From Microcaldota archaeon (lineage in GTDB: Archaea > Micrarchaeota > Micrarchaeia > Anstonellales > SKW190): a stretch of DNA of 35,364 bases. This document shows, in pieces, positions 12,832 to 22,021 of this stretch. The position numbers were made by a program, and so were the translations under genes. The stretch covers positions 1 through 35,364 of the forward strand of contig JAOAJI010000012.1 of NCBI GenBank assembly GCA_026414265.1, in the 5' to 3' direction. The notes under the pieces are model-generated. The model was not told the origin of the DNA. It did not search any database and worked only from the letters and a program-made list of their open reading frames with translations. The stretch's first letter is position 1, and the number at the start of each line of letters is the position of its first letter.

Positions 12832-15800
12832 ATGAAGTGGAATAAACGATTTGAAAATGAATTTTCAAACGAATTGGATAATGAAGATAGATTAGAAGAG
12901 CTAGATCAAGAAAACAAAACAGAACTACCACAACAAATAATAGATAAGCAAAAAGGCCTAAGAATTGAAAGATTGTTCACTAAAAAAAATCAAGACGTAT
13001 ACTCAACTATAGAATACGAATTAAGAGATTCTGTAATACGTAACCCAGATGGTTCTATAGTGTTCGAAATGAAAAATATTGAAGTCCCTAAGACTTGGTC
13101 TCAAATGGCAGTGGATGTTCTCGCACAAAAATATTTTAGAAAGAAAGGAGTACCACAACAAGATAAAGACGGAAAGCCTTTAATAGACGCAAATGGAAAC
13201 ACAGTAACTGGAAGCGAAACCAGCATCAAACAAGTAGTAAAAAGATTATCTAAATGCTGGAGACATTGGGGAGAAAAAATGGGTTACTTTGATTCTTTGG
13301 AAGATGCTGACGCATTCGAAGATGAAATCGCCTATATGTTATTACATCAATATGCTGCTCCTAATAGCCCACAATGGTTTAATACTGGATTACATTTATT
13401 GTATGGCATAAACGGACCTTCTCAAGGGCACTACTATGTTGACCATGTTACTGGAGAGGTAAAAAAATCTACAGATGCATATTCACGACCACAAGTACAT
13501 GCATGTTTCATTCTTTCCTTGAAAGATGATTTAGTAAATGAAGGAGGTATATTTGACTTAGTTACAAGAGAGGCGAGAATCTTCAAGTACGGTTCTGGTG
13601 CAGGTACTAATTTTAGCAGTTTGAGAGGAATAGGTGAACAATTGTCCGGCGGAGGATATTCCTCTGGTTTAATGTCATTTTTAAAAATATTTGACAGAGC
13701 AGCAGGCGCTATCAAATCAGGAGGGACTACGCGCAGGGCAGCAAAAATGGTCTGTGTAGACATAGACCATCCAGAAATAGAAAGTTTTATTGAATGGAAA
13801 GTTATTGAGGAACAGAAAGTCGCAAACTTAGTTGCTGGCTCCCAAGCTCTTAAAAAAATTAATGACGACCTCTTTCAACTAATAGCAATCCACAAAAAAA
13901 GCATAAAGGATAAAGAAGTTAAGAAAGTAATCAAAGAAGGAATAAAGAACGGAATACCTATAAATTACATTAAAAAAATCATTCAATCTGCCACTCAAGG
14001 GATAAAAAACGAGATAAAGGTTTTTGACACTCATTACGAAGGAGATGCATATGTTACAGTATCTGGACAAAATTCTAATAATAGCATAAGATTGTCTCAT
14101 AAATTCATGAACGCTGTTGAATTAAATGGTAATTGGGACCTTTTAAGAAGAACTGATGGAAAAATCGCAAAAACTTTGAAAGCAAGAGAACTATGGAATA
14201 AGATTACTTATGCTGCATGGGCATGTGCTGACCCTGGTCTGCAATTTGATGACACCATTAACGAATGGCATACGTGTCCAGTAGACGGAAAGATCAATGC
14301 TAGCAATCCTTGTAGCGAATACATGTTCCTAGATGACACTGCATGTAACTTAGCAAGTCTAAACCTGCTTAAGTTCTACGACAACCAATCAAAAACTTTT
14401 GACATAGAAAAATTCAAACACGCTTGCAGGCTCTGGACTATAGTGCTTGAAATTTCCGTAGGCATGGCACAGTATCCTTCGTATGAAATAGCGAAAAGAA
14501 GTTATGAATATAGAACACTCGGCTTGGGATATGCAAATTTAGGTGCACTGTTAATGAGTATGGGAATTCCTTACGACAGTGAAGAAGGAAGAGCGATTGC
14601 TGCAGGATTAACGGCAATTATGACTGGGAAAGCGTATGCAACGTCTGCAGAAATAGCTAAATTTCTCGGTCCATTTAAGCAATACGAAAAAAACAAAGAA
14701 CACATGTTAAGAGTCATAAGGAATCATAGAAGAGCTGCATATAATGCAAAAGAATCTGAATATGAAGGGTTAACAATTAAACCTAAAGGCATTGACCCAT
14801 CATTTTGCCCGACTTACATACTAAAAGAGGCAAGAAAGTGTTGGGATGAAGCGTTGTATAATGGAGAGAGGTATGGATATAGAAACGCTCAAGTAAGTGT
14901 TATTGCACCAACAGGGACCATAGGTCTTGTAATGGATTGTGATACAACAGGAATCGAGCCTGACTTTGCTTTAGTAAAGTATAAAAAGTTATCAGGAGGC
15001 GGTTATTTCAAGATAGTAAATAAATCTGTACCTTTGGCTCTGAAGAACTTGGGCTATTCAGAAGAGCAAATAAAAGATATTGTAAATTATTGTATAGGTC
15101 ATCAAACTCTGGTTAATTGCCCTAATATAAACCCACAAACACTAGAAAGCAAAGGATTTACTTCTGAAGAAATTTCTTCTATCGAAAAATCAATTAAAAA
15201 TGCTTTTGATATCAACTACTTGTTTTCGCCAAACGTTATCGGAGAAAATTACTTCAAACGTGCCAGAATACCAGAAACCATATACAAAGATTATAATTTT
15301 AATCTACTAACGTATGTCGGCTTTACTGATTCACAAATAGAAGAAGCAAACGAATACATATTCGGCACAATGACTGTTGAAAATGCACCACATCTAAAAA
15401 AGGAGCATTACGCAGTCTTTGACTGTGCGAACAAATGCGGAAAGAAAGGTACAAGATACATCCATTACCTAGGGCACATAAAGATGATGGCAGCAGTACA
15501 ACCTTTTATTAGCGGAGCCATTTCAAAAACGATTAATTTACCCTCAACTGCAACTGTTGAAGACATTGATAAAGCCTATAAAGAAGCTTATAAATTAATG
15601 CTAAAAGCCATTGCTTTATACAGGGATGGCAGTAAATTATCACAACCGCTTTCAGCAGCTGAAGATGAACTTTCTTATGAATTATATCAACTTAGCCTAA
15701 GTGATGAAGATATTGATGAAACTATAACTGTAGAAAAAATTCAAGAAGAATTAATTAAAAAATTCGAAACAATAAACAAACCTGCTGAGCAACATAAGCC

Positions 15801-16584
15801 AATACTAGTAAGAAGGAAACTACCTCACAAAAGAAAGGGTATCATTCAAGAAGCCATTGTAGGGGGACAAAAAATATACCTCAGAACAGGTGAATACGAA
15901 GACGGTACACTTGGAGAAATATTCATAGACATGTACAAAGAAGGTGCAGCTTTTAGGTCATTGCTTAATTGCTTTGCAGTCGCTATATCGAAATCTCTAC
16001 AGTATGGTGTTCCACTTGAAGAATTTGTCGATTCTTTTACTTTTACAAGATTTGAACCTGCTGGCAAGGTGGAAGGCCATAACGCAATAAAAAGAGCAAC
16101 ATCAATATTAGATTTTGTTTTTAGATTCTTGGCTTACGAATATTTAAACAGAAAAGACCTAGCCAATATACCTTTTGTTGAGAACACAACTCCAGGAGCA
16201 ACAAATTACGAGCTCAAAAAAGTTGCAGATTACCAGACGAATGGAAATAGTTCTTATCATAATAACAATATCAAAAACCCTGAAATCGATAAAAATGTCT
16301 CAACAGTTGATAACAGCATAACGGAGATTGAAACCAAAAAAACAGTTGCTCTTTCGTTAAATAGCTCTGATTTGGATAAAAAAATAGATATAAAAGAATT
16401 TGAAGGATCAGATAAAGAAATACATCTAAATGATGAAATCAAAACAGATATTTCAAAAACACTGGAATTTAAGAGCAAGGGTTATACTGGAGACATGTGT
16501 AGTTCTTGTGGATCAATGAGAGTAAGAAGGTCAGGTACTTGTGCGGTATGTGAAGATTGCGGAACCACAAACGGTTGTTCCTAG
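12832..16584 (+). CDS. nrdJ: Adenosylcobalamin-dependent (class II) ribonucleoside-diphosphate reductase
   Basis: This 1250-residue enzyme reduces ribonucleotides to deoxyribonucleotides using a cobalamin-derived thiyl radical. Catalytic residues are in NPCSEY (N492, C494 as radical cysteine, E496). The redox pair is C225 (QVHACFIL) and C505 ([11 protein letters not shown]). [13 protein letters not shown] (296-308) is a class II hallmark. A TSCPD domain lies at about 1000-1105, including [19 protein letters not shown]. The C-terminus has a four-cysteine zinc finger (CSSCG...CAVCEDCG) ending GCS, typical of NrdJ_Z enzymes. A Lys-rich insert at about 340-395 and a disordered linker at about 1110-1215 add to the length. 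No intein and no N-terminal ATP-cone is seen. It is transcribed with nrdR. Use of B12 makes the cell independent of oxygen for dNTP synthesis but dependent on cobalamin supply. Confidence 0.96.
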   Translation: MKWNKRFENEFSNELDNEDRLEELDQENKTELPQQIIDKQKGLRIERLFTKKNQDVYSTIEYELRDSVIRNPDGSIVFEMKNIEVPKTWSQMAVDVLAQKYFRKKGVPQQDKDGKPLIDANGNTVTGSETSIKQVVKRLSKCWRHWGEKMGYFDSLEDADAFEDEIAYMLLHQYAAPNSPQWFNTGLHLLYGINGPSQGHYYVDHVTGEVKKSTDAYSRPQVHACFILSLKDDLVNEGGIFDLVTREARIFKYGSGAGTNFSSLRGIGEQLSGGGYSSGLMSFLKIFDRAAGAIKSGGTTRRAAKMVCVDIDHPEIESFIEWKVIEEQKVANLVAGSQALKKINDDLFQLIAIHKKSIKDKEVKKVIKEGIKNGIPINYIKKIIQSATQGIKNEIKVFDTHYEGDAYVTVSGQNSNNSIRLSHKFMNAVELNGNWDLLRRTDGKIAKTLKARELWNKITYAAWACADPGLQFDDTINEWHTCPVDGKINASNPCSEYMFLDDTACNLASLNLLKFYDNQSKTFDIEKFKHACRLWTIVLEISVGMAQYPSYEIAKRSYEYRTLGLGYANLGALLMSMGIPYDSEEGRAIAAGLTAIMTGKAYATSAEIAKFLGPFKQYEKNKEHMLRVIRNHRRAAYNAKESEYEGLTIKPKGIDPSFCPTYILKEARKCWDEALYNGERYGYRNAQVSVIAPTGTIGLVMDCDTTGIEPDFALVKYKKLSGGGYFKIVNKSVPLALKNLGYSEEQIKDIVNYCIGHQTLVNCPNINPQTLESKGFTSEEISSIEKSIKNAFDINYLFSPNVIGENYFKRARIPETIYKDYNFNLLTYVGFTDSQIEEANEYIFGTMTVENAPHLKKEHYAVFDCANKCGKKGTRYIHYLGHIKMMAAVQPFISGAISKTINLPSTATVEDIDKAYKEAYKLMLKAIALYRDGSKLSQPLSAAEDELSYELYQLSLSDEDIDETITVEKIQEELIKKFETINKPAEQHKPILVRRKLPHKRKGIIQEAIVGGQKIYLRTGEYEDGTLGEIFIDMYKEGAAFRSLLNCFAVAISKSLQYGVPLEEFVDSFTFTRFEPAGKVEGHNAIKRATSILDFVFRFLAYEYLNRKDLANIPFVENTTPGATNYELKKVADYQTNGNSSYHNNNIKNPEIDKNVSTVDNSITEIETKKTVALSLNSSDLDKKIDIKEFEGSDKEIHLNDEIKTDISKTLEFKSKGYTGDMCSSCGSMRVRRSGTCAVCEDCGTTNGCS

Positions 16585-16678
16585 TGCTGTTCTTGTACAA
16601 TATTCCATTGATAATCAACAACCCATATAGAGCATATAGAAATATTTAAAATAAATTAGTGTATTATTATTGAGGACC

Positions 16679-17200
16679 ATGACGGACGAAAGACAAGACT
16701 ATTACGTAGTTAAAATTGAGCAAGCACTATCTAAAAAAGACTTAGAGAATGCGTTTGAATATTTAAAAATTGTGAACAGTATAGGAAACTCATTCTCTAA
16801 TCCCCTCATTAAATATCAGCAAGCCAAAATTTTATATTATCAAAGAAATTTTTCTGAAGCAGAAAAAATTGTCCGTGAACTAGTCAAATCAGAGAACACT
16901 AATCCTTTGTTCCATGAACTTTACGGCCTTGTATTGATGGCCCAAGGGAACTTCCAAGAAGCAAAAAAAGAATTGGAAATTTTTGACGATTTTTTTGACA
17001 GCGCTAAAAGCAAATTTTTACTGGGTGTGATAAATCTTCTTGAGGGCAATCAAAAAGAAGCGTTTACTTATTTCAAGATTGCCTATGAATATGACAAAGT
17101 GATGTTCAGTAAATTACTCCTCAATCTTGAGGTAGAACTGTTCTCGAATACAGAAGTATTACCAAAAATCTCTATCCTTCTAAGCAAGTTATTAGAGTAA
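16679..17200 (+). CDS. Small TPR-repeat protein
   Basis: This 173-residue helical protein has about four tetratricopeptide-like units, for example KDLENAFEYLKIVNSIG, FSEAEKIVRELVKSENT and NPLFHELYGLVLMAQGNFQEAKKEL. Alternating small and aromatic residues fit the TPR pattern. Such proteins are protein-protein interaction scaffolds; the partner is unknown. I start it at the ATG at 16679, preceded by GAGG at 4 nt, not at the in-frame TTG at 16670 that covers that site. A TATA-like AATATTTAAAATAAATT lies at 16641-16657. It is followed, convergently, by a larger TPR protein. Confidence 0.75.
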   Translation: MTDERQDYYVVKIEQALSKKDLENAFEYLKIVNSIGNSFSNPLIKYQQAKILYYQRNFSEAEKIVRELVKSENTNPLFHELYGLVLMAQGNFQEAKKELEIFDDFFDSAKSKFLLGVINLLEGNQKEAFTYFKIAYEYDKVMFSKLLLNLEVELFSNTEVLPKISILLSKLLE

Positions 17201-17242
17201 ATATTTTTGTGATAGATTTTCTCTTTTTTGTATTTTTAGTCG

Positions 17243-18289
17243 TTACCTAAACATTAAGAAATTACTTGCATTTTCTAATTCCTTCAATAATTTCTTGGCT
17301 TCTCTATTCATAGGATTTATTTCAAGAGCTTTTTTCAACGTGTTGGAAGAGGCAACTAAGTCATTCAAAAAGAACTCAATCTCTGCTTTACGGGTAAGGT
17401 ATTCTGAATTCTCTGGGTCTTTTTTTAGTGCCTCTTGAATGTCCGCCAAAGCCTTTTTGAAGTTCCTAAGCTTCATGTGAACAAAAGACCTTTCATAATA
17501 CCATCTATGGTTTTTATCTAAATTTATCAACTTATCGTAGTTTATCAAGCTGTTATCTATGTCATTTAAATCTAAATAGCAGGAAGCAACGTTTCTCAAA
17601 GCATCATAAAACTTATTATCCATGGCATATGACTTTTTGAAACATTCTAATGCTTTTTTTAATTTGTTTTTGTGAACATAACATATACCTAGCGTATTGT
17701 AAGCCTCTTTGCTTTCTTTCAGCCTCAAAGAAGTTTTGCAAAGTTCTATTGCAACAGAATAATTATTTTGTTGCATTTCTTTTTGCGCTTGGTCCACAAA
17801 TGTTAAGTGTAAATTTAGAAGTTTCTGGTAAGTAAGTAATAAATGTGAGAGGTATTCTTTTTTCTTTAACAAATCTATGTTATCGGGCATATGGTTAATA
17901 GCTTCGTCAATAATATTCAATGCTTTCTCATACTTTTTCTGCTGAACATACAGCTTAATAAAAACATTATATACGTGAAGATTTCTCTTGTCTTTCTTTC
18001 TTGACTGAAAAAGCAACCTCTCTGCTTTCTTGTATTTTTTTAGCATGATACAAGCATCTGCGCAATTAGCCAAATATACAGGGTCATCTTTGATTTTTAA
18101 TGCATTCATAAATTCTTTCTCTGCCTCACTATAGTTACTTAATTGCATAAGCGCTATGCCTTTGATGTTATATAACTCTTCATCTTTTCTGACAAGAAGT
18201 AACTCGTTTACATATTTCAAAAGTTGTGTAATTTGTTTCTGGGACATAAATTCGTTAATTTTTGCAACTTCTTCCTTTGACAATGGCAT
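17243..18289 (-). CDS. TPR-repeat protein (about eight repeats)
   Basis: The 348-residue protein is built almost entirely of tetratricopeptide repeats. Clear units include ELYNIKGIALMQLSNYSEAE, PVYLANCADACIMLKKYKKA, EAYNTLGICYVHKNKLKKAL, KFYDALRNVASCYLDLNDID, HRWYYERSFVHMKLRNFKKA and ENSEYLTRKAEIEFFLNDLV. No signal peptide or enzyme domain is visible, so it is probably a cytoplasmic scaffold or co-chaperone-like protein. TATTTAAAAAAG about 25 nt upstream of the ATG suggests a short or absent leader. It is convergent with the smaller TPR gene (42 bp apart) and divergent from the 181-residue orphan. Confidence 0.85.
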   Translation of the reverse strand: MPLSKEEVAKINEFMSQKQITQLLKYVNELLLVRKDEELYNIKGIALMQLSNYSEAEKEFMNALKIKDDPVYLANCADACIMLKKYKKAERLLFQSRKKDKRNLHVYNVFIKLYVQQKKYEKALNIIDEAINHMPDNIDLLKKKEYLSHLLLTYQKLLNLHLTFVDQAQKEMQQNNYSVAIELCKTSLRLKESKEAYNTLGICYVHKNKLKKALECFKKSYAMDNKFYDALRNVASCYLDLNDIDNSLINYDKLINLDKNHRWYYERSFVHMKLRNFKKALADIQEALKKDPENSEYLTRKAEIEFFLNDLVASSNTLKKALEINPMNREAKKLLKELENASNFLMFR

Positions 18290-18379
18290 AATGCATTATA
18301 TAAAACGAACTTTTTTAAATACTGAATAAGTAATTATTTTGGATCATTTAAATAATCTGATACGTTCAAAGGTGGAAAA

Positions 18380-18925
18380 ATGCCCGTACTGAAAGAACCT
18401 GAAGTAGAACTAGAGAAGAAAAACCAAGAGGTGTTACTAGGAACAAAAACAAAACATAAAAGTTTTGAAACCATTCAACCGTTTAAGGACGAACTCACGC
18501 CCATTACTATAGAACAACAACAAATGAAAGCAGAAGCAATAATCAACCAATTCCAGCCAGCAACCATACACATACCACAGAAAAAAGAGGACTTTTCAAC
18601 AGAAGCTCTAAAAGAATATTCTGCACCGCCTCTTGAAATAATAGCAAAAAACATCGTAGGTGCATTCAAAGTTGCCTTGTTTGGACCAAAGATAACAAAT
18701 GGCGGTTATTCAGCAATAAACCAACTCCAACAATTAGCAAGGATATACAGCACAACAATAACTAAAAACGAAGAAAAAGAGCTTCTAAACAGAGAATTCA
18801 TGCGTGCTTATCTCAAAATCGTTTTTCAATCATTTAAAAATGGATACAAGAAAGACGATCACAGATACAATTCAGTTACTGCATATCAATCTGTTATTGA
18901 AGAGTTCGTAAGAAAACTGATATAA
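18380..18925 (+). CDS. Hypothetical 181-residue protein
   Basis: I do not recognise it. The first ~75 residues are charged and Gln/Pro-containing (IEQQQMKAEAIINQFQPATI) and probably flexible. Residues about 80-181 look helical and folded, with PPLEIIAKNIVGAFKVALFG, INQLQQLARIYSTTI, FMRAYLKIVFQSFKNGYKKDD and AYQSVIEEFVRKLI. There is no membrane segment, cysteine motif or nucleotide-binding loop. A strong Shine-Dalgarno (AAGGTGG, 5 nt upstream) makes the ATG at 18380 and the gene itself credible. It ends 8 bp from the end of the convergent basic-protein gene. Confidence 0.7.
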   Translation: MPVLKEPEVELEKKNQEVLLGTKTKHKSFETIQPFKDELTPITIEQQQMKAEAIINQFQPATIHIPQKKEDFSTEALKEYSAPPLEIIAKNIVGAFKVALFGPKITNGGYSAINQLQQLARIYSTTITKNEEKELLNREFMRAYLKIVFQSFKNGYKKDDHRYNSVTAYQSVIEEFVRKLI

Positions 18926-18933
18926 TAATAACG

Positions 18934-19263
18934 TTAATCGTCTTTTTTTGCTTTTGACTTTAATTTGATTTCTGGAATGAGCTCAATCCATCTGTTATCC
19001 ATGTACCTGTAAAACTTCTTAGTGACTGAATCAAATAACAAAGAACTCTTTTTAGCTAACGATTGCTGTACATCAATTTCAAGATAAACAAAATTTTCAG
19101 TCCAGCGATACTTGTTCTTAAATGGATTCATTATTGTTACATTTGGTTTATTGCCTTTGAGCTTTATACATTCTTTAGCCATCAAAGCCAAGTCTTTTTC
19201 TCTTACCACATTTGTTAGTTTTACCTTTTTTACCCTGAATTTTCTTTTAGTAGTTCTCTTCAT
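18934..19263 (-). CDS. Small basic protein of unknown function
   Basis: This 109-residue lysine/arginine-rich protein is not assigned to a family I recognise. The N-terminus MKRTTKRKFRVKKVKLTNVV is strongly basic, suggesting nucleic-acid or ribosome contact. The middle has a beta-rich pattern (NFVYLEIDVQQSLA, LLFDSVTKKFYRYMDNRWIEL), and the C-terminus is lysine-rich. GAGTGATC 6 nt before the ATG is one of the best Shine-Dalgarno matches in the window, consistent with a well-translated gene. It is last in a minus-strand run after the MidA-like methyltransferase, 36 bp away. A lineage-specific ribosome-associated protein is possible, but that is inference from composition. Confidence 0.65.
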   Translation of the reverse strand: MKRTTKRKFRVKKVKLTNVVREKDLALMAKECIKLKGNKPNVTIMNPFKNKYRWTENFVYLEIDVQQSLAKKSSLLFDSVTKKFYRYMDNRWIELIPEIKLKSKAKKDD

Positions 19264-19299
19264 GCAATGATCACTCTACTATTTAAATTATTGCGATGC

Positions 19300-20352
19300 T
19301 TACAATTTATTTTTGCTCTTTTTAATAGTCATATAATAATAATTATCACTATACTCTATACCTATTTCAGCTGCTTTTTTAAACAGCTTATCTGATAGTT
19401 TTTTTACTTCATCGTATGACAAATAATCAAGCCAACTACCATTATCATAGAATAATAATTTTGTATTCAACATCTTTTCACAAAAATCTTTCTGACGTTC
19501 AAGAGAAATTTCGAATTCGTTAGCCAAAAATTTCGAAAGGAAAGAAAAATTAACATCAACAGTTATATGCCCACTTATTTCTCTGACTACGTTCATGTTC
19601 CAAAGCTCAACAGGTACATTAATGTCATCATAAGTAAAGCCATAGTCAGTAACCTCTATGTATGACCCAGTATGTAGTTGCTTTGCGAATGTACTTAATA
19701 CATCATAAGCCAGCAAGTTAAGAATAATGTGATATGAAAACAAGTTTTCATTTATTTCCTTTAAAGCGAGATAAAGAATCTTATCAGTTGATTTTTCATA
19801 AATAAATTTTTCCAAATCGTAAGAAAACTTGACCTCGTGGATCAGATTACTTGATGTCTTTACTACAGCAAATGCAGGTAAGTCATCAAGCATCTCGTGA
19901 AAAGTGATCAAATTGTATTTATAATTTATATTTTCAAGAACTTTCTTCAATTCATTAATGTTAGTAAGATTTATTGGGTGCAATGAGATATGATCAACTA
20001 TTCTGCTTAGATTTTTCTGAACATGTATAAGATTGGTTTTTGATATATCAAAACAATCAAGGTAGATAGTAGGTTTTGCTAGGCCGTTACTTGTGTAATA
20101 TTCTACCAAATTTTCAAAAAAAAGTCTTGTATGAAAACCTTTACCAGGCCCAACGTCAGCAAAAAACAGTTCATGCGAACTTATATTTTTGTTATTGCCT
20201 TTAACGAAATTTATCACTCTCGATAACTGCAAGTTCCTTGACTTTGCAAAAGTCTTAAAGACAGAGTAGATGTTTTTATGACTGGTATAAAAGTCTTTGT
20301 TTAATTCATTCTGAAGTTGGAATAATGAAAAATATTTGCGCCTGCTTTTCAT
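19300..20352 (-). CDS. MidA/NDUFAF7-like (DUF185) SAM-dependent methyltransferase, divergent
   Basis: The 350-residue protein has a class I methyltransferase fold. Motif I is FADVGPGKGFHTR (64-76), the acidic strand 2 end is LDCFDISKTNL (99-108), and the motif IV-like segment is HEMLDDLPAFAV (152-163). A late strand is YIEVTDYGF (231-239), followed by SGHITVDVNFSFL (260-272). The order and wording match DUF185/MidA proteins, where the equivalents are EIGPGRG, NEFFDALPV, xxDYG and DITAHVDF. Mitochondrial NDUFAF7 dimethylates a complex I arginine; the archaeal target is unknown and this cell shows no complex I gene here. Conservation is low, so a neighbouring methyltransferase family is possible. 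AAGGT lies about 6 nt before the ATG. Confidence 0.6.
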   Translation of the reverse strand: MKSRRKYFSLFQLQNELNKDFYTSHKNIYSVFKTFAKSRNLQLSRVINFVKGNNKNISSHELFFADVGPGKGFHTRLFFENLVEYYTSNGLAKPTIYLDCFDISKTNLIHVQKNLSRIVDHISLHPINLTNINELKKVLENINYKYNLITFHEMLDDLPAFAVVKTSSNLIHEVKFSYDLEKFIYEKSTDKILYLALKEINENLFSYHIILNLLAYDVLSTFAKQLHTGSYIEVTDYGFTYDDINVPVELWNMNVVREISGHITVDVNFSFLSKFLANEFEISLERQKDFCEKMLNTKLLFYDNGSWLDYLSYDEVKKLSDKLFKKAAEIGIEYSDNYYYMTIKKSKNKL

Positions 20353-20378
20353 TCAATTACCTTCATGGTTATACCGCA

Positions 20379-21482
20379 CTATTTCGTATAGATCGTAATA
20401 ATGTCTCCATCTTTCAATACATGATCTAAACCTACTTTTTGGTTATCAAATTTAACGCTTTTACCTTTGATTTTTGCATACTTAAAAAAAGTCAAAAGAT
20501 CCTTGTGTAGTCTTCTGCAAACCTCCTCAACTGTTGAACCAGATTTTAATACCAATGGCTTGTCATCAACCTCGTTGTTCCTTTTCACTGGATAAACTCT
20601 TATCAGATTCAAATTTTCCCAAATCTTATTTCTAAGAATGTCCAAATTTTTACCTGTTAAAGCAGAAACATATACTTGCACAAACTTCTTGTTATTAATA
20701 ACTGCCTCTTTTAAAGTCATGTCAATATCTTCTGCCTTGTTGATAACAATTAATGAATTAACGTATTTTTTGTTACCTTCAAGCTTGTCTATAAACCTAT
20801 CTAAATCAAATTTTTCATTTAAGATTATATCAGCATTGTGGATTCCAAAAGAAATAACTATATCCTTAATACTCTTTTCACGATCTTGAGATAGTTGCTC
20901 TACTGTAGACGTTATGTTTATACCGTCTTTGTACTTTACTATTATGCTGTAATTAGGTTCAGGTTCGTTCAATCTGAAATTAGACTTCTCAAGCTCATCT
21001 ATGATACTTTTTACATTGTTTTCTCTATCTAAATCAATAACCAAAAGCAATAAATCAGACATTCTAGCATATGCAAGAATCTCTTTCCCCATACCTTTGC
21101 CTTCTGAAGCCCCTTCTATAATCCCTGGTAAATCCAGTATTTGTATCTTTACACCCTTGTAGTCCATAATCCCTGGTATACAATCGATTGTGGTAAATTC
21201 GTATTCAGCAACTTTTGATTTGGCATTAGTTAGACTATTTAATAAAGAAGATTTCCCAACTGACGGATAGCCTATCATCGCTACTGTCGCGTCACCGTCT
21301 TTTCTGACAGAAATCTTCGTCTGTGAGCCTTTTTTCTTCTCAGACTGTTTTCTGAGTTTTGCTATTTTTGCTTTTAATAAACCTATATGATGCTCTGTAG
21401 CTTTATTTTTTTGAGTTTTTCTTATTTCCTCTTCCAGTTTCTTGATCTGAGATTCTACTGCACTAATATCATCATATGGCAT
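20379..21482 (-). CDS. DRG/OBG-family GTPase with C-terminal TGS domain
   Basis: This 367-residue GTPase resembles eukaryotic DRG and archaeal homologues, which associate with ribosomes or tRNA-related factors. A helical N-terminal coiled coil (1-50) precedes the G domain: G1 GYPSVGKSS (71-79), switch I TT (97-98), G3 DLPG (117-120), G4 NKAED (about 248-252) and the SAL G5 region. The TGS domain occupies about 295-367 and ends VLKDGDIITIYTK. Length is standard and all nucleotide-binding motifs are intact. It lies between the PIN-domain gene and the MidA-like gene on the same strand, with gaps of 43 and 26 bp, suggesting co-transcription. Confidence 0.93.
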   Translation of the reverse strand: MPYDDISAVESQIKKLEEEIRKTQKNKATEHHIGLLKAKIAKLRKQSEKKKGSQTKISVRKDGDATVAMIGYPSVGKSSLLNSLTNAKSKVAEYEFTTIDCIPGIMDYKGVKIQILDLPGIIEGASEGKGMGKEILAYARMSDLLLLVIDLDRENNVKSIIDELEKSNFRLNEPEPNYSIIVKYKDGINITSTVEQLSQDREKSIKDIVISFGIHNADIILNEKFDLDRFIDKLEGNKKYVNSLIVINKAEDIDMTLKEAVINNKKFVQVYVSALTGKNLDILRNKIWENLNLIRVYPVKRNNEVDDKPLVLKSGSTVEEVCRRLHKDLLTFFKYAKIKGKSVKFDNQKVGLDHVLKDGDIITIYTK

Positions 21483-21525
21483 TTCTAATCACAATTTACA
21501 TAAAGTATAACCATCTTAAACATGA

Positions 21526-21936
21526 TTAGAGTATACAAAAACCTTTTTGAGTAGATTTAATAATTCTAATATTTTCCTTTGATTTTTTTACTAATTCAAT
21601 TAATTTGTTGTCATGAGTGCAGATGATAGAATCATGATCAACTGACTTTAAAAAGAATTCATCTGTATTTGAAAAACTTGTATCTATGAGCTCGTACTTA
21701 AATAAACCAATCTCTGCTATTTTTGCCCTCTTACTTATCTTATCATGTAGGTACTTGGCTATGTGGTTCTTTCTTGTGGAAAGTTTCTTTAATTCATTAA
21801 TAACAGTACTCGGTATACATATTAAGATTTCAGAATTAACTATTTGCTGTATATCAAGTAAATTCAACTTCTTTTCCATTACATAGCATAAAAAATTTGT
21901 ATCAACGTATATTCTTTTAGATCGCGAAAGAACCAT
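21526..21936 (-). CDS. PIN-domain ribonuclease, Fcf1/Utp24-like
   Basis: The 136-residue single-domain PIN protein has the acidic residues of the family in IYVDTNFL (D12), VINELKKLS, and SVDHDSIICTHDNKLI (two further aspartates). The arrangement and length resemble archaeal Fcf1-like PIN proteins linked to rRNA processing. VapC toxins have the same fold, but there is no antitoxin gene beside it. The start is uncertain. I use the ATG at 21936; AGGAG lies 13 nt upstream, rather far, and an in-frame TTG at 21966 would add ten residues. It is divergent from the Cdc48-like gene. Confidence 0.78.
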   Translation of the reverse strand: MVLSRSKRIYVDTNFLCYVMEKKLNLLDIQQIVNSEILICIPSTVINELKKLSTRKNHIAKYLHDKISKRAKIAEIGLFKYELIDTSFSNTDEFFLKSVDHDSIICTHDNKLIELVKKSKENIRIIKSTQKGFCIL

Positions 21937-22021
21937 GGTATCTAACCAACTCCTTTGATATGTCAACTGCTCAGAACAACTAAGTTAATTTATAACACAA
22001 TAAAAACAATAATTAAATATT

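Noticed and set aside
13434-13763. A 109-residue minus-strand frame inside nrdJ.
   Set aside because: It is antisense to the catalytic region of the reductase, and no promoter or ribosome site supports it.
12832-16584. Possible intein in the long class II reductase.
   Set aside because: The sequence from C225 through NPCSEY to the TSCPD and zinc-finger domains is continuous; the extra length is a Lys-rich insert and a disordered linker, without splice-block motifs.
21526-21936. PIN-domain gene as a VapC toxin of a toxin-antitoxin pair.
   Set aside because: No antitoxin-like small gene precedes it; the neighbours are a DRG GTPase and Cdc48, and the size and motifs fit Fcf1-like proteins better.
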